A stretch of DNA of 64,000 nucleotides, taken from NCBI GenBank assembly GCA_017632345.1, contig JAGBRL010000070.1:17036-81035 (forward strand), given 5' to 3'. The notes beneath the pieces were generated by a model. The model was given only the letters and a program-made list of their open reading frames with translations, searched no databases and was not told where the DNA came from. Position numbers and translations under genes: made by a program. The stretch is from Paludibacteraceae bacterium (GTDB lineage: Bacteria; Bacteroidota; Bacteroidia; Bacteroidales; Paludibacteraceae). Shown piece by piece: positions 26,325 through 33,811 of the stretch (within the stretch, counting starts at the first letter, position 1; every line of letters begins with the position of its first letter).

Positions 26325-26362
26325 TCAAAAAAAATGCAGGCCCGCAATAACGCACCTGCATT
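26325..26362 (-). terminator. Terminator of the TPR gene
   Basis: On the minus strand AATGCAGG (26362-26355) pairs with CCTGCATT (26340-26333) around a 14-base loop and is followed by a run of T. It lies 20 bases past the minus-strand stop codon. Confidence 0.7.
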
Positions 26363-26382
26363 GTCTCGTTCTGCGCGACGAT

Positions 26383-28440
26383 TCACTCTCCGGCCTTTTT
26401 CATTATCGTCATTTTCAAACTTTGAGAGTCAAAGCTTATTGCGCCAAGCGCCTCCAGACACTTTTTGCTCAGCACAATCTTAGACGACGGGGCTGCCACA
26501 ATCTTCAGCTTCAAATCCTTCAGTTCCAGCTCGCCAATCTTCAAAGAACGCAGAATGACCTCCGAATCCGCCTTGACATCTGCTACCGACACCTGTTCTG
26601 CTGAAGCAGCTGACGCAATATCCTTCTTATCCAAGAAACCATACTTGTACAAGAACTGCACGTCAAGCAAAGAAATCTGCATGACATCAGCCGTGTCACA
26701 AATAAACGTGGTGTTCCAGCCGTTTGCAACGCAGTCCATTTCATAGCGTTTATCCGCCGTCAGCTTCACGTCAACCACAACCGTATCAGCAAAAACCATA
26801 CTTGCCGAAGTATCTGCCGCCGAAACAGCTATCGTGCCAGTCTTCACTCTCCACTCGTACAGCAAAGTCTTGTAAGGGTGCGTTTTTCTCAAGCTATCCA
26901 TAAACACATTGCCATCGAGCTGCAAAAATCCACGGAAGCCCAGTTCAAAAGCGGTCTGCAGTCTGTCCAGAGCCACAGAATCTTTGTTCATGCACGCATA
27001 TAAAGAGGCCGCGTCATAATAGTTATGCACAGTCGGGAACTCGCCAAGCACACTCTCCTGCCACTGCTCCGCCTCCTCCTGCTTGCCCAAGAAACACAAA
27101 GCCAACGCCCTGCAGTTCTTTGATTTTTTTGCGAACGTCTCATTCTGCGCAATATCGGAGAAGTCGTTCATAGCCTGCTGCCTTTTATTCAGCTTATTCA
27201 GGCAAAGCAAAGCTCTGTTCAGCAACATCTCATTAGACTTGCACACCGAAAGCCCCACGTTATAATCATTCAACGCACCGTTAAAATCGCCGAGCGACTC
27301 TTTAGTTTTCGCTCTGAGCAGATACAAGCTGCCGTTCATAGGTCCAAGAGCCACCGCCTTGTCCAGATTCACCAAAGCCTGATTAGCCTCTCCGCGCGTC
27401 AGCTGAAGGTCTGCATACAAAGAGTAAGCGCGAGCAGACTCCTCCAGTTCAAGAGCAAGCTTATACTCGTCAGCCGCCCGGTTATAATCGCCCATCGACT
27501 TGTAACAATTAGCGCGGCCGATGCACAGCAACGCATATTTTTCGCCAAGCTTACTTTCCAAAAGGTTATAATCATCTATCGCCTTAGAGTATTGGCCAAG
27601 AGCCTCATACAAAGCGGCACGAGCCTGAAGCCACAGTTCCTCGTTCTCCATAAGCGCAACCTTGGAGCTAATTTTAGGCAAAGCGTAGTTGCTGCATTTC
27701 GTGGCGTAATCCACAAGCACAGGCAGGTCCGCCGAATAATCTTCGTTAAAAGTGATAAGCTCCATCATATCGTTAAAGGCCTGCATATTATCGCCCTTCA
27801 CCGCATAAGCCTCGCAACGATTTCTGTAAACGACCTCGTTTTGCGGATAGATTACATCAAGTTTGTTAAACGCCTCGATAGCCTTCAGATACTGTTTCTT
27901 GGCAACCTGATTGACTGCCAGTCCCATCAGAGCGTCAAAATTTGTCTCGTCAATCTGCAAAGCCTTTTTATAGTCCGCATCAGACTTGTTCAGTTGCCTT
28001 ATGCGCGCAAACACCTCGCCGCGCGACACCAATGCCTTCTCATCGTTAGGGTCAGACACCAGCGCTTCTGTAAAGTCCGCCAGAGCCTTGTTCATCTCCT
28101 CCATTGCTCGATAAACAACGCCGCGCTGAGTGAAAAGATGATTACGTTTGACCTCGCTTCTCTTAGACAATTTGTTTTCCAGCTTCAGAGCGCTGTTTAT
28201 GTCCGCCAGAGCCGCCACTTTGTTTCCCGCTCCAAGCAACGCCTGAGAACGATAGTAATACCCTACAGGGTCTGACTTGCTCTCGTTTATGTATTGCGTG
28301 AAGGCATTGCCCGCCTCCGTGTACTCTTTAAAGTTGAGGGAACTGATTCCAGACGACAAAAGGTCGTCCTTCTTTGCTGCAAATGCCATTTGGCACAATG
28401 CCAGAATTACAAATAATATAGAAAACCTGTTTTTCATCAT
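26383..28440 (-). CDS. TPR-repeat protein with degenerate retropepsin-like C-terminus
   Basis: 685 residues from the start chosen to precede the signal peptide (KNRFSILFVILALCQMAFA). About 14 tetratricopeptide repeats fill residues 25-510 ('YYYRSQALLGAGNKVAALADINSAL', 'FTQRGVVYRAMEEMNKALADFTEAL' and so on), a scaffold for protein contacts in the periplasm. The last 125 residues have the layout of a retropepsin-like aspartic protease domain: 'NTTFICDTADVMQISLLDVQFLYKYGF' takes the place of 'vDTGAs', then 'LRSLKIGELELKDLKLKIV' and 'LSKKCLEALGAISFDSQSLKMTI'. Gly-Ala of DTGA reads Ala-Asp, so the domain may be inactive and used for binding only. Confidence 0.75.
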   Translation of the reverse strand: MMKNRFSILFVILALCQMAFAAKKDDLLSSGISSLNFKEYTEAGNAFTQYINESKSDPVGYYYRSQALLGAGNKVAALADINSALKLENKLSKRSEVKRNHLFTQRGVVYRAMEEMNKALADFTEALVSDPNDEKALVSRGEVFARIRQLNKSDADYKKALQIDETNFDALMGLAVNQVAKKQYLKAIEAFNKLDVIYPQNEVVYRNRCEAYAVKGDNMQAFNDMMELITFNEDYSADLPVLVDYATKCSNYALPKISSKVALMENEELWLQARAALYEALGQYSKAIDDYNLLESKLGEKYALLCIGRANCYKSMGDYNRAADEYKLALELEESARAYSLYADLQLTRGEANQALVNLDKAVALGPMNGSLYLLRAKTKESLGDFNGALNDYNVGLSVCKSNEMLLNRALLCLNKLNKRQQAMNDFSDIAQNETFAKKSKNCRALALCFLGKQEEAEQWQESVLGEFPTVHNYYDAASLYACMNKDSVALDRLQTAFELGFRGFLQLDGNVFMDSLRKTHPYKTLLYEWRVKTGTIAVSAADTSASMVFADTVVVDVKLTADKRYEMDCVANGWNTTFICDTADVMQISLLDVQFLYKYGFLDKKDIASAASAEQVSVADVKADSEVILRSLKIGELELKDLKLKIVAAPSSKIVLSKKCLEALGAISFDSQSLKMTIMKKAGE

Positions 28441-28517
28441 TTTACGCTTAAAGCCGGCAAAGCTGTAACTGAGCCGGCGATTCAACATCCGAACCGTGCC
28501 ATTCTCTAAAGGCGTAC

Positions 28518-28550
28518 CAAATTTACAAACTTTTCTCCAAAATTCACAAT
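28518..28550 (-). promoter_or_regulatory. Promoter of the TPR gene
   Basis: On the minus strand ATTG (28550-28547), a 21-base spacer and TAAATTTG (28525-28518, perfect TAnnTTTG). Leader about 70 bases. Confidence 0.5.
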
Positions 28551-28566
28551 TCACAACTCACAAAAT

Positions 28567-28583
28567 CAGAATTCTTAATTCTG
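28567..28583 (-). terminator. Weak hairpin after the beta-propeller-like gene
   Basis: CAGAATT (28567-28573) and AATTCTG (28577-28583) form a 7-bp stem with a 3-base loop; on the minus strand ATTTTG follows. Possible end of the five-gene operon. Confidence 0.35.
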
Positions 28584-28665
28584 AAAGACACCTGCAACAG
28601 CAAAGGTTTGACCTTAGGGTTCGGGTGCAGCTCCGCAGGGAAACGGCGCGTTTTGACGGGACTGT

Positions 28666-29628
28666 TTACAGCTCATACACGCGCAGCTCGCCGGCGCCAC
28701 GGCTGAAAACATACACCTTGCCGTCCGAGACGATTGGAGCACCTACCTGACACCCTTTTTTAAAATTGAGAGGAATAGCCTCCACAAGCTCCCTTTTGCC
28801 GCAGTCTATGACGCCTAACTCGCACCCCGGACGGTTGCTGCCGTAGAATAGGCGGTTGTTGTGCATGGAAACAATCCAAGGACTCAAATGAAAATCCTCT
28901 TCCAGCTTCAGATTCCATGAGTCCAGTTTGCCTGTAACAGGGTCGAGCCTGTACAAAAAGAGGTCTTTGCAAAAATTGGACATACATCCATAAAGAGCCT
29001 TATCCTCGCCCTCAAACAAGTACTCAGGACAAAAATCACGCGTTTCCCAAAGCTTTTCGCCGGTGCGGATTCTGAAACCTTGCACTTTCCTTGGACCGCT
29101 TATTATAACCACAATATCATCCACCACAGGTATAGACATTGAAATCTCCTTATTCTCTTCTTCCTCCTCGTAAACCCACAGACGCTCGCCGGTCTTGGTG
29201 TAGAAGAAAAGTTTTCTGTCATCTGATTGTGGCAACATCAGAATTGAATGGGCTGGAGCGTATTTTGCAATGTTAAAAGACAAGTCAGACTCCACCTCGA
29301 AAAGATATTCTTTGCCATGCTCCCTAAAAGAATATTTTGACACATTGCCTTCTTGCTTTCTCGAATAGTAAACATCCGGCGCAAAGTAAATGTTGGCTCC
29401 TCCGTACACGACCTTCTCGTCTTCGAAAGATTCGCCGTTATACAGTTGACACTCATCTTTCCCCAACACGCCCTTTGTCAGACAATCATTCTCTACATAA
29501 TAATCATCTTTAGGATTCACGTCAAAAACTTTGTCGCCTATATGTATTTTGTCTTTATAGATTAGAACTTCCTCTCCTCTACAAAGATAAAAATTCATTA
29601 ACCCTTTTACTTTTTTTATCAGTTTCAT
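28666..29628 (-). CDS. Uncharacterised PQQ/WD40-like beta-propeller protein
   Basis: 320 residues from ATG 29628, which sits one base after the stop of the preceding ORF. No signal peptide, so probably cytoplasmic. The sequence reads as repeated four-stranded blades: 'LFFYTKTGERLWVYEEE', 'VQGFRIRTGEKLWETRDF', 'LFLYRLDPVTGKLDSW', 'VSDGKVYVFSRGAGELRVYEL', each with the 'TGxxLW' type turn seen in PQQ-like propellers. I cannot name a function. Its position as the last gene after a secreted protein operon with an 89-residue ORF between would also fit an immunity-type protein, but this is speculation. Confidence 0.6.
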   Translation of the reverse strand: MKLIKKVKGLMNFYLCRGEEVLIYKDKIHIGDKVFDVNPKDDYYVENDCLTKGVLGKDECQLYNGESFEDEKVVYGGANIYFAPDVYYSRKQEGNVSKYSFREHGKEYLFEVESDLSFNIAKYAPAHSILMLPQSDDRKLFFYTKTGERLWVYEEEEENKEISMSIPVVDDIVVIISGPRKVQGFRIRTGEKLWETRDFCPEYLFEGEDKALYGCMSNFCKDLFLYRLDPVTGKLDSWNLKLEEDFHLSPWIVSMHNNRLFYGSNRPGCELGVIDCGKRELVEAIPLNFKKGCQVGAPIVSDGKVYVFSRGAGELRVYEL

Positions 29629-29629
29629 T

Positions 29630-29899
29630 TTACTTAACTTGAAATATATTGTCAAAATTTTTTATTATGTCATTTTTCAACTCGTCCATGGATTCCGTGC
29701 CAAACTTTTTCAACGCCACCTTCGGCATATCCATCTTTCTTATCGCCTCCTCCATCTTCCCTTTGAAGTCATACCCTTCCGGGAACTTCTTACCGTCAAA
29801 AATCCACTTGAGCTGGCTGAGGTCTTTGACATCATCGTTCAGCAGATCTTTCACGAACTGGTCGTTGAAGTTGGGTGGCGGAACCTCTCTCACGAACAT
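29630..29899 (-). CDS. Small uncharacterised ORF overlapping the DUF1573 gene
   Basis: 89 residues from ATG 29899 (the frame is open to 29929). Protein-like composition: begins 'FVREVPPPNFNDQFVKDLL', contains 'WIFDGKKFPEGYDFKGKMEEAI' and ends in an amphipathic helix region 'MDELKNDIIKNFDNIFQVK'. It overlaps the 3' end of the DUF1573 gene in the +1 frame by 67 bases or more, and it is followed after one base by the beta-propeller gene. It may be a separate gene, or the true C-terminal part of the DUF1573 protein reached by a +1 shift. I do not recognise the family. Confidence 0.5.
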   Translation of the reverse strand: MFVREVPPPNFNDQFVKDLLNDDVKDLSQLKWIFDGKKFPEGYDFKGKMEEAIRKMDMPKVALKKFGTESMDELKNDIIKNFDNIFQVK

Positions 29900-30317
29900 T
29901 CTCGCCTCTCTTAGGTTTGACACAGACACCTTTCAGCACAACATTCACAGATTCCGACTTGCTCGGCGTCTTAAAAAACAGTTTTGCCTTGTTTCGGAAT
30001 TTGCCGCTTTTGTTATTTGCATACACCACAACTACAGAGCCGGTATCACCCGGAGCGACCGGTGTTTTCGTCCAGCCTGCATTGACACATCCGCAGTATG
30101 TGCGCACATTGCTTATGACCAGGCTCTCGTCACTCTCATTCTTCACTATAAACCTATGTTCCAAATCCTTCTCTTTTATAGAGACCGTCCCGAAATCAAA
30201 CTCATACTCGGAAACACTTGCCACAGTCAAGCCATCGTCTCCAGCCGAAACGTTCTGTCCGCACCAAAACGACAAACCAATCACCGCAATCAGATATTTA
30301 AAAGCATTCTTCATCAA
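29832..30317 (-). CDS. DUF1573 single-domain periplasmic protein
   Basis: 161 residues. Signal peptide (FKYLIAVIGLSFWCGQNVSAG) then one DUF1573 Ig-like domain: 'YEFDFGTVSIKEKDLEHRFIVKNESDESLVISNVRTYCGCVNAGWTKTPVAPGDTGSVVVVY', with the family's CGC motif and 'W.k.PvaPGdtG'. The domain ends at 'VNVVLKGVCVKPK'; the following 24 residues are Arg-rich and look like an out-of-frame read, while the +1 frame looks protein-like. The start overlaps the ccdA-like stop by four bases (ATGA). It shares the operon with the TlpA-like and CcdA-like genes and is a paralogue of 32437-33486. Confidence 0.78.
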   Translation of the reverse strand: MMKNAFKYLIAVIGLSFWCGQNVSAGDDGLTVASVSEYEFDFGTVSIKEKDLEHRFIVKNESDESLVISNVRTYCGCVNAGWTKTPVAPGDTGSVVVVYANNKSGKFRNKAKLFFKTPSKSESVNVVLKGVCVKPKRGENVRERGSATQLQRPVRERSAER

Positions 30318-31030
30318 TGTCCATGTTCAAAATAAAATTCCACAATAAAAAACACGCCCAGAATCATAAAAAGCAGAGCCACAATCACTTTCAGCATCTT
30401 CTCGTAATTTCTGAACCGCGCATACAAACGATTGAGGCGTTCCATTCCGAAAGCGACCCCCGCCACCAGCAGCAACACCGGCACGGCAGCCCCAAGCGCA
30501 AAAGCCAGAGGCACGGCGGCGCCCAACTCAGTTGAAAAAGAGAGCGGCACCATCATTCCGAAATACAGAATTCCGCTATACGGACAGAAAGCGAAGGCCA
30601 GAACCACGCCAAACACAAACGGGCTCCATCGCTTTTTGCTCAGTCCGGACATACTGACGAACCGGAAGCATCTGTCAGCCAAGCCATGCACATGCACAAT
30701 ATCCAGCATAAGAAATCCGACCGCCAAAAACAGCGGACCCACAATCTTGCCGAAGCATTCGTGAATCCATTGCCACACCTCCGTTCCTCCGGCAAAAGCC
30801 CAGAAGGCAAGTCCCAGAGATGTGTAAGACAACGTCCTTCCTAACGTATAAAGCAGTCCTTTCTGATAAAAAGAACCGTCTTTCTCTCCTTTGTCATAAA
30901 AAAACATGATGGCGGTCACATTCGTCGCCACCGTGCAAGGATTCACGGCAACCAGCAGCCCTAACAAAAAAGAGGCCAGCAAAGGCAAGTCCCGCCCCAC
31001 CTGCAATATTTCCGAAGCGTCAAAATTCAT
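30314..31030 (-). CDS. CcdA/DsbD-type membrane thiol-disulfide transporter
   Basis: 238 residues with about six membrane helices. The first helix carries 'LLGLLVAVNPCTVATNVTAIMFFY' and the fourth 'FVFGVVLAFAFCPYSGILYFGMMVPL', the two membrane cysteines (NPC and FCP) that move reducing equivalents from cytoplasmic thioredoxin to the periplasm in CcdA/DsbD-type proteins. There is no periplasmic thioredoxin domain, so the partner should be the TlpA-like lipoprotein just upstream, whose stop overlaps this start by four bases. A His-containing end (YFEHGH) and 'VHVHG' loop could be metal-linked, but that is not established. Confidence 0.85.
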   Translation of the reverse strand: MNFDASEILQVGRDLPLLASFLLGLLVAVNPCTVATNVTAIMFFYDKGEKDGSFYQKGLLYTLGRTLSYTSLGLAFWAFAGGTEVWQWIHECFGKIVGPLFLAVGFLMLDIVHVHGLADRCFRFVSMSGLSKKRWSPFVFGVVLAFAFCPYSGILYFGMMVPLSFSTELGAAVPLAFALGAAVPVLLLVAGVAFGMERLNRLYARFRNYEKMLKVIVALLFMILGVFFIVEFYFEHGH

Positions 31031-32139
31031 TTTTTCTTATCTATTTTCTTCAATTTAGCCTCCAGCATTCTGAACGACGGATTTATAGCGACCAGCTTGC
31101 CGTCTCCGTCGATAAGCACACCATAAGGGATTTTCTGAACCCTGTAGTACTTGGTCACCGGACTTTCCCAATACTTGAAATCGCAAGCCTGAAACCAAGG
31201 CAAAGCGTTCGACTCCACACTCCTAGCCCACTCCTCTCTATTCTTATCCAGATATACCGAGACAATTTCCAGTCCGCTGTCATGATACTTGTCATAAATA
31301 CGCTCCAAGTCAGCTCTTTGCGACATGCAGGCGCTGCACCATGTGGCCGTAAAATCAAGATACACGTATTTCCCCTTAAAGTCGGACAAAGAAACCTCAG
31401 CTCCATTCTGCAGCGGCAGACAGAAGTCATAGGCATCCATATTCAGCGCCAATCTCTGGTTCAGAAGCATCTCCTCCTTTATGTACTTCATATAATAAGT
31501 TTCAGATATCGAAGGGTCGAACAAGGAGACGATAGGCTCCAGTTTTTTCGAATCGTACTTCTGCGTAAGCATCAGATAATATATAAAATAAGAAGCGCCG
31601 ACCGACTTCGGATTCACATATACGAAATCCCTCGTGAACACAAACAGAGAGTCGTTCATGCGGTCGTACCTGCGTTTAAGTTCTTCCGTCCTCTTGTACT
31701 TTTTCGCCTTTTTGGCATTTACAATTTCGAGCCAGATCATATTTTTTTCAGACAGCAGTTCCCGCTCCTTCTTTTGCAAAACATCCAGGTCGGCGTCCGC
31801 CTTGGAGCCAGTCACCACAACCTCGTCTGGCAAATGTGCTGAATTATAAACTTTGATGTCACTGTTTTCCACAAAAAGCTTCACGGAGTTTCGTCGTCCA
31901 ACTCTGATTTGGCACACGACAGGGCTTTCCACCTTCCCAGTGAAGCGGAATTTCCCGTCATTGACCTTCGAGCTGTCCAGCAACACCTCATTGCCAAACA
32001 CCTCATCCACGAAGACAAGATAGGCCGTTTTCGCATTTGTATAGCCCAGTTCGCCCTCGATAGTGAACCTCTCCTCGTCTGAACAGGACAACAGCGCCAA
32101 CATGGCACACAGCACATATAAAATCTTAGCTACGCTCAC
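31027..32139 (-). CDS. TlpA-like thioredoxin-fold lipoprotein with DUF4369-like N-terminus
   Basis: 370 residues from GTG 32139, chosen because it gives a clean lipoprotein signal (AKILYVLCAMLALLSCS, lipidated Cys near residue 19); ATG 32235 would add a long hydrophobic leader and there is a terminator at 32267. The N-terminal 100 residues are DUF4369-like ('FTIEGELGYTNAKTAYLVFVDE', 'NDGKFRFTGKV'). The C-terminal 140 are a TlpA/ResA-type thioredoxin domain with 'LDFTATWCSACMSQRADLERIYDKY' (active-site CSAC) and the cis-Pro region 'VQKIPYGVLID'. It probably reduces disulfides outside the cytoplasm, fed by the CcdA-like protein encoded next. First gene of a five-gene, tightly overlapping operon. 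Confidence 0.85.
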   Translation of the reverse strand: MSVAKILYVLCAMLALLSCSDEERFTIEGELGYTNAKTAYLVFVDEVFGNEVLLDSSKVNDGKFRFTGKVESPVVCQIRVGRRNSVKLFVENSDIKVYNSAHLPDEVVVTGSKADADLDVLQKKERELLSEKNMIWLEIVNAKKAKKYKRTEELKRRYDRMNDSLFVFTRDFVYVNPKSVGASYFIYYLMLTQKYDSKKLEPIVSLFDPSISETYYMKYIKEEMLLNQRLALNMDAYDFCLPLQNGAEVSLSDFKGKYVYLDFTATWCSACMSQRADLERIYDKYHDSGLEIVSVYLDKNREEWARSVESNALPWFQACDFKYWESPVTKYYRVQKIPYGVLIDGDGKLVAINPSFRMLEAKLKKIDKKK

Positions 32140-32436
32140 ATTTATATTTTTACCTGACAATACAACAAGCCATTTCAAACGTTTGTTTGGTAAAAGTAAT
32201 AAAAAAACACAAAAAATTAACAGCCTTGCAAACAAAATATTTCAAAATTGCACAAAGCCAGGCGCGAAAAAAAAAACGGGGCAGACAAAATCCGCCCCGC
32301 ATAAACTTTCAGACCGCAATCAGAGAGACGCCCTAACGCAGTCTTCACACAAAGCCAACATCTATAAATTACACATTTCCGCAGTCTTCACATTCAGAAA
32401 GCCGCATCAACCTGTTTATAGAAGCCGAGCCTAAAT
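32140..32436. other. 297-bp gap between the DUF1573 gene and the TlpA operon
   Basis: Apart from the terminator at 32267-32300, I see no ORF. A good promoter for the TlpA operon was not found; the nearest candidate, AACGTTTG on the minus strand at 32183-32176, has one mismatch and no -33. Confidence 0.4.
32267..32300 (-). terminator. Terminator of the long DUF1573 gene
   Basis: On the minus strand a 10-bp stem with two G-U pairs (32300-32291 with 32285-32276) around TTTTG, followed by ten T. It separates this gene from the TlpA operon. Confidence 0.88.
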
Positions 32437-33486
32437 TTATTTAACATCACCAGTCAAAGAGATAACCTTCATGCTGTTGCTTGGGTCATTGCTGATGATA
32501 GTAACACGAGAGTTCAACTTTCCAGCCTCTTTGTTGGCGATAGTGATCTTGATATCACCCTTCTTTCCTGGCTTGATAGCCTTAGACGGAGCTTCCACCT
32601 TGATGTTTTCATCGTTAGAAGAAGCCTTGCGGATGATCAAGTCAGTCTTACCTTCGTTAGAAACAGAGAACTTAACAGTCTTTTTGCCCTTAGCCTTAAC
32701 TTCGCCCACGTTCACAGTGTTGCCCACCTTAAGAACAGGAGCGTTAGCCTTAGCGTCAGGAGTCAATTTTGCAAAGTTTTCGATAACATTAGCGTGAACC
32801 TTGATAGGCTTTTCAATTACAGTTCCGTTTTCAACAACATTGAACTGGTTAAGAACAGCGCCCCAGTCGTTAGCGTCCTTAGAGTTGAACACGATGTCGA
32901 TAGTTCCCTTTTCACCCGGCTTCAAAGATTCTGGAGAAGCCTTAACTTCGATATGAGAAGGCACGTTCTTGAAAGACACCTTGATGTCTTCCTTGCCGTT
33001 GTTAACCATCATCAAGCGGTTAGACTTGTTAGTAGGATATTCGATGTTCTTCATGTAAACGTTCTGAGATTTAATTCTCAAGCCGCCCATTTCGATTGGA
33101 TATTCATCCTCAACCTTTTTAGCTTTCGGGATAACCTCACCCTTGATGCTAAGACGCTGGTCACCTGCATTTGAAGTCACAGTGATAGTCTTAGTGAACG
33201 GTCCTGGACGTCCGCTCGCGTTATAAGTCACAGTCACAATACCTGTATCACCAGGAGCAACCGGAGTTTTAGTCCACTGAGGAGTTGTGCAGCCGCAAGA
33301 CGCACGCACCTTGTTCAAAACCAAATCAGCCTTACCTGTATTCTTGAAAGAGAACACGCAAGACACCTTTCCTTTTTCTTCCGGGAAAGTTCCGAAATCA
33401 TGTGAAATTTCCTTAAACGAAATCTCCTGAGCTATAGATGCAGCCGCAAGAGACAAAGCCGCAAAAAATAAACCTATTTTTCTCAT
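32437..33486 (-). CDS. DUF1573 multi-domain periplasmic protein
   Basis: 349 residues. Signal peptide (RKIGLFFAALSLAAASIAQ). The N-terminal domain is a clear DUF1573 unit ('ISHDFGTFPEEKGKVSCVFSFKNTGKADLVLNKVRASCGCTTPQWTKTPVAPGDTGIVTVTY') with the CGC motif. Two more Ig-like beta-sandwich units follow (about residues 125-235 and 240-349), seen as recurring 'KPGxKGxIxI' turns, for example 'SLKPGEKGTIDIVFNS' and 'AIKPGKKGDIKITIAN'. Such proteins are periplasmic or surface exposed in Bacteroidetes; the function is not established. Related to the short DUF1573 protein at 29832-30317; the gene has its own -7 box and terminator. Confidence 0.85.
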   Translation of the reverse strand: MRKIGLFFAALSLAAASIAQEISFKEISHDFGTFPEEKGKVSCVFSFKNTGKADLVLNKVRASCGCTTPQWTKTPVAPGDTGIVTVTYNASGRPGPFTKTITVTSNAGDQRLSIKGEVIPKAKKVEDEYPIEMGGLRIKSQNVYMKNIEYPTNKSNRLMMVNNGKEDIKVSFKNVPSHIEVKASPESLKPGEKGTIDIVFNSKDANDWGAVLNQFNVVENGTVIEKPIKVHANVIENFAKLTPDAKANAPVLKVGNTVNVGEVKAKGKKTVKFSVSNEGKTDLIIRKASSNDENIKVEAPSKAIKPGKKGDIKITIANKEAGKLNSRVTIISNDPSNSMKVISLTGDVK

Positions 33487-33811
33487 GACATTAATATTTG
33501 TTAAATTATTCTTTTCTTTTTTACTAAAACTTTTCAGAAAGACATTATCGCCCTCCGCCTTTCCGGTAAAAGCAAACGCAAAGTTACAATAAAACTCTAA
33601 TAATTAGCCCAAGAAATGTTAATATTTCTTAAAATGTGGAAAAAATTTTCTTTTATGTCGCTTTCGCACTCTTTTTTCGTTCAGTTTTCTTAACTTTGGA
33701 GGTTGAAAACGCAAGGATTCGCGCCTACGGACACGCCCACGCAACCGCCAAGCGCCTGAAACGGAGCCTTGCCCGACGCTTAGGCGTCAGTTAACATTAA
33801 ACGAATTTATA
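33487..33811. other. 325-bp divergent promoter region (DUF1573 / M23)
   Basis: Contains TAACTTTG on the minus strand (33586-33579) for the DUF1573 gene and TAACTTTG on the plus strand (33691-33698) for the M23 gene; both are perfect TAnnTTTG, without a good -33. The roughly 105-base M23 leader holds a small hairpin, GACGC (33775-33779) with GCGTC (33784-33788). Confidence 0.5.
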
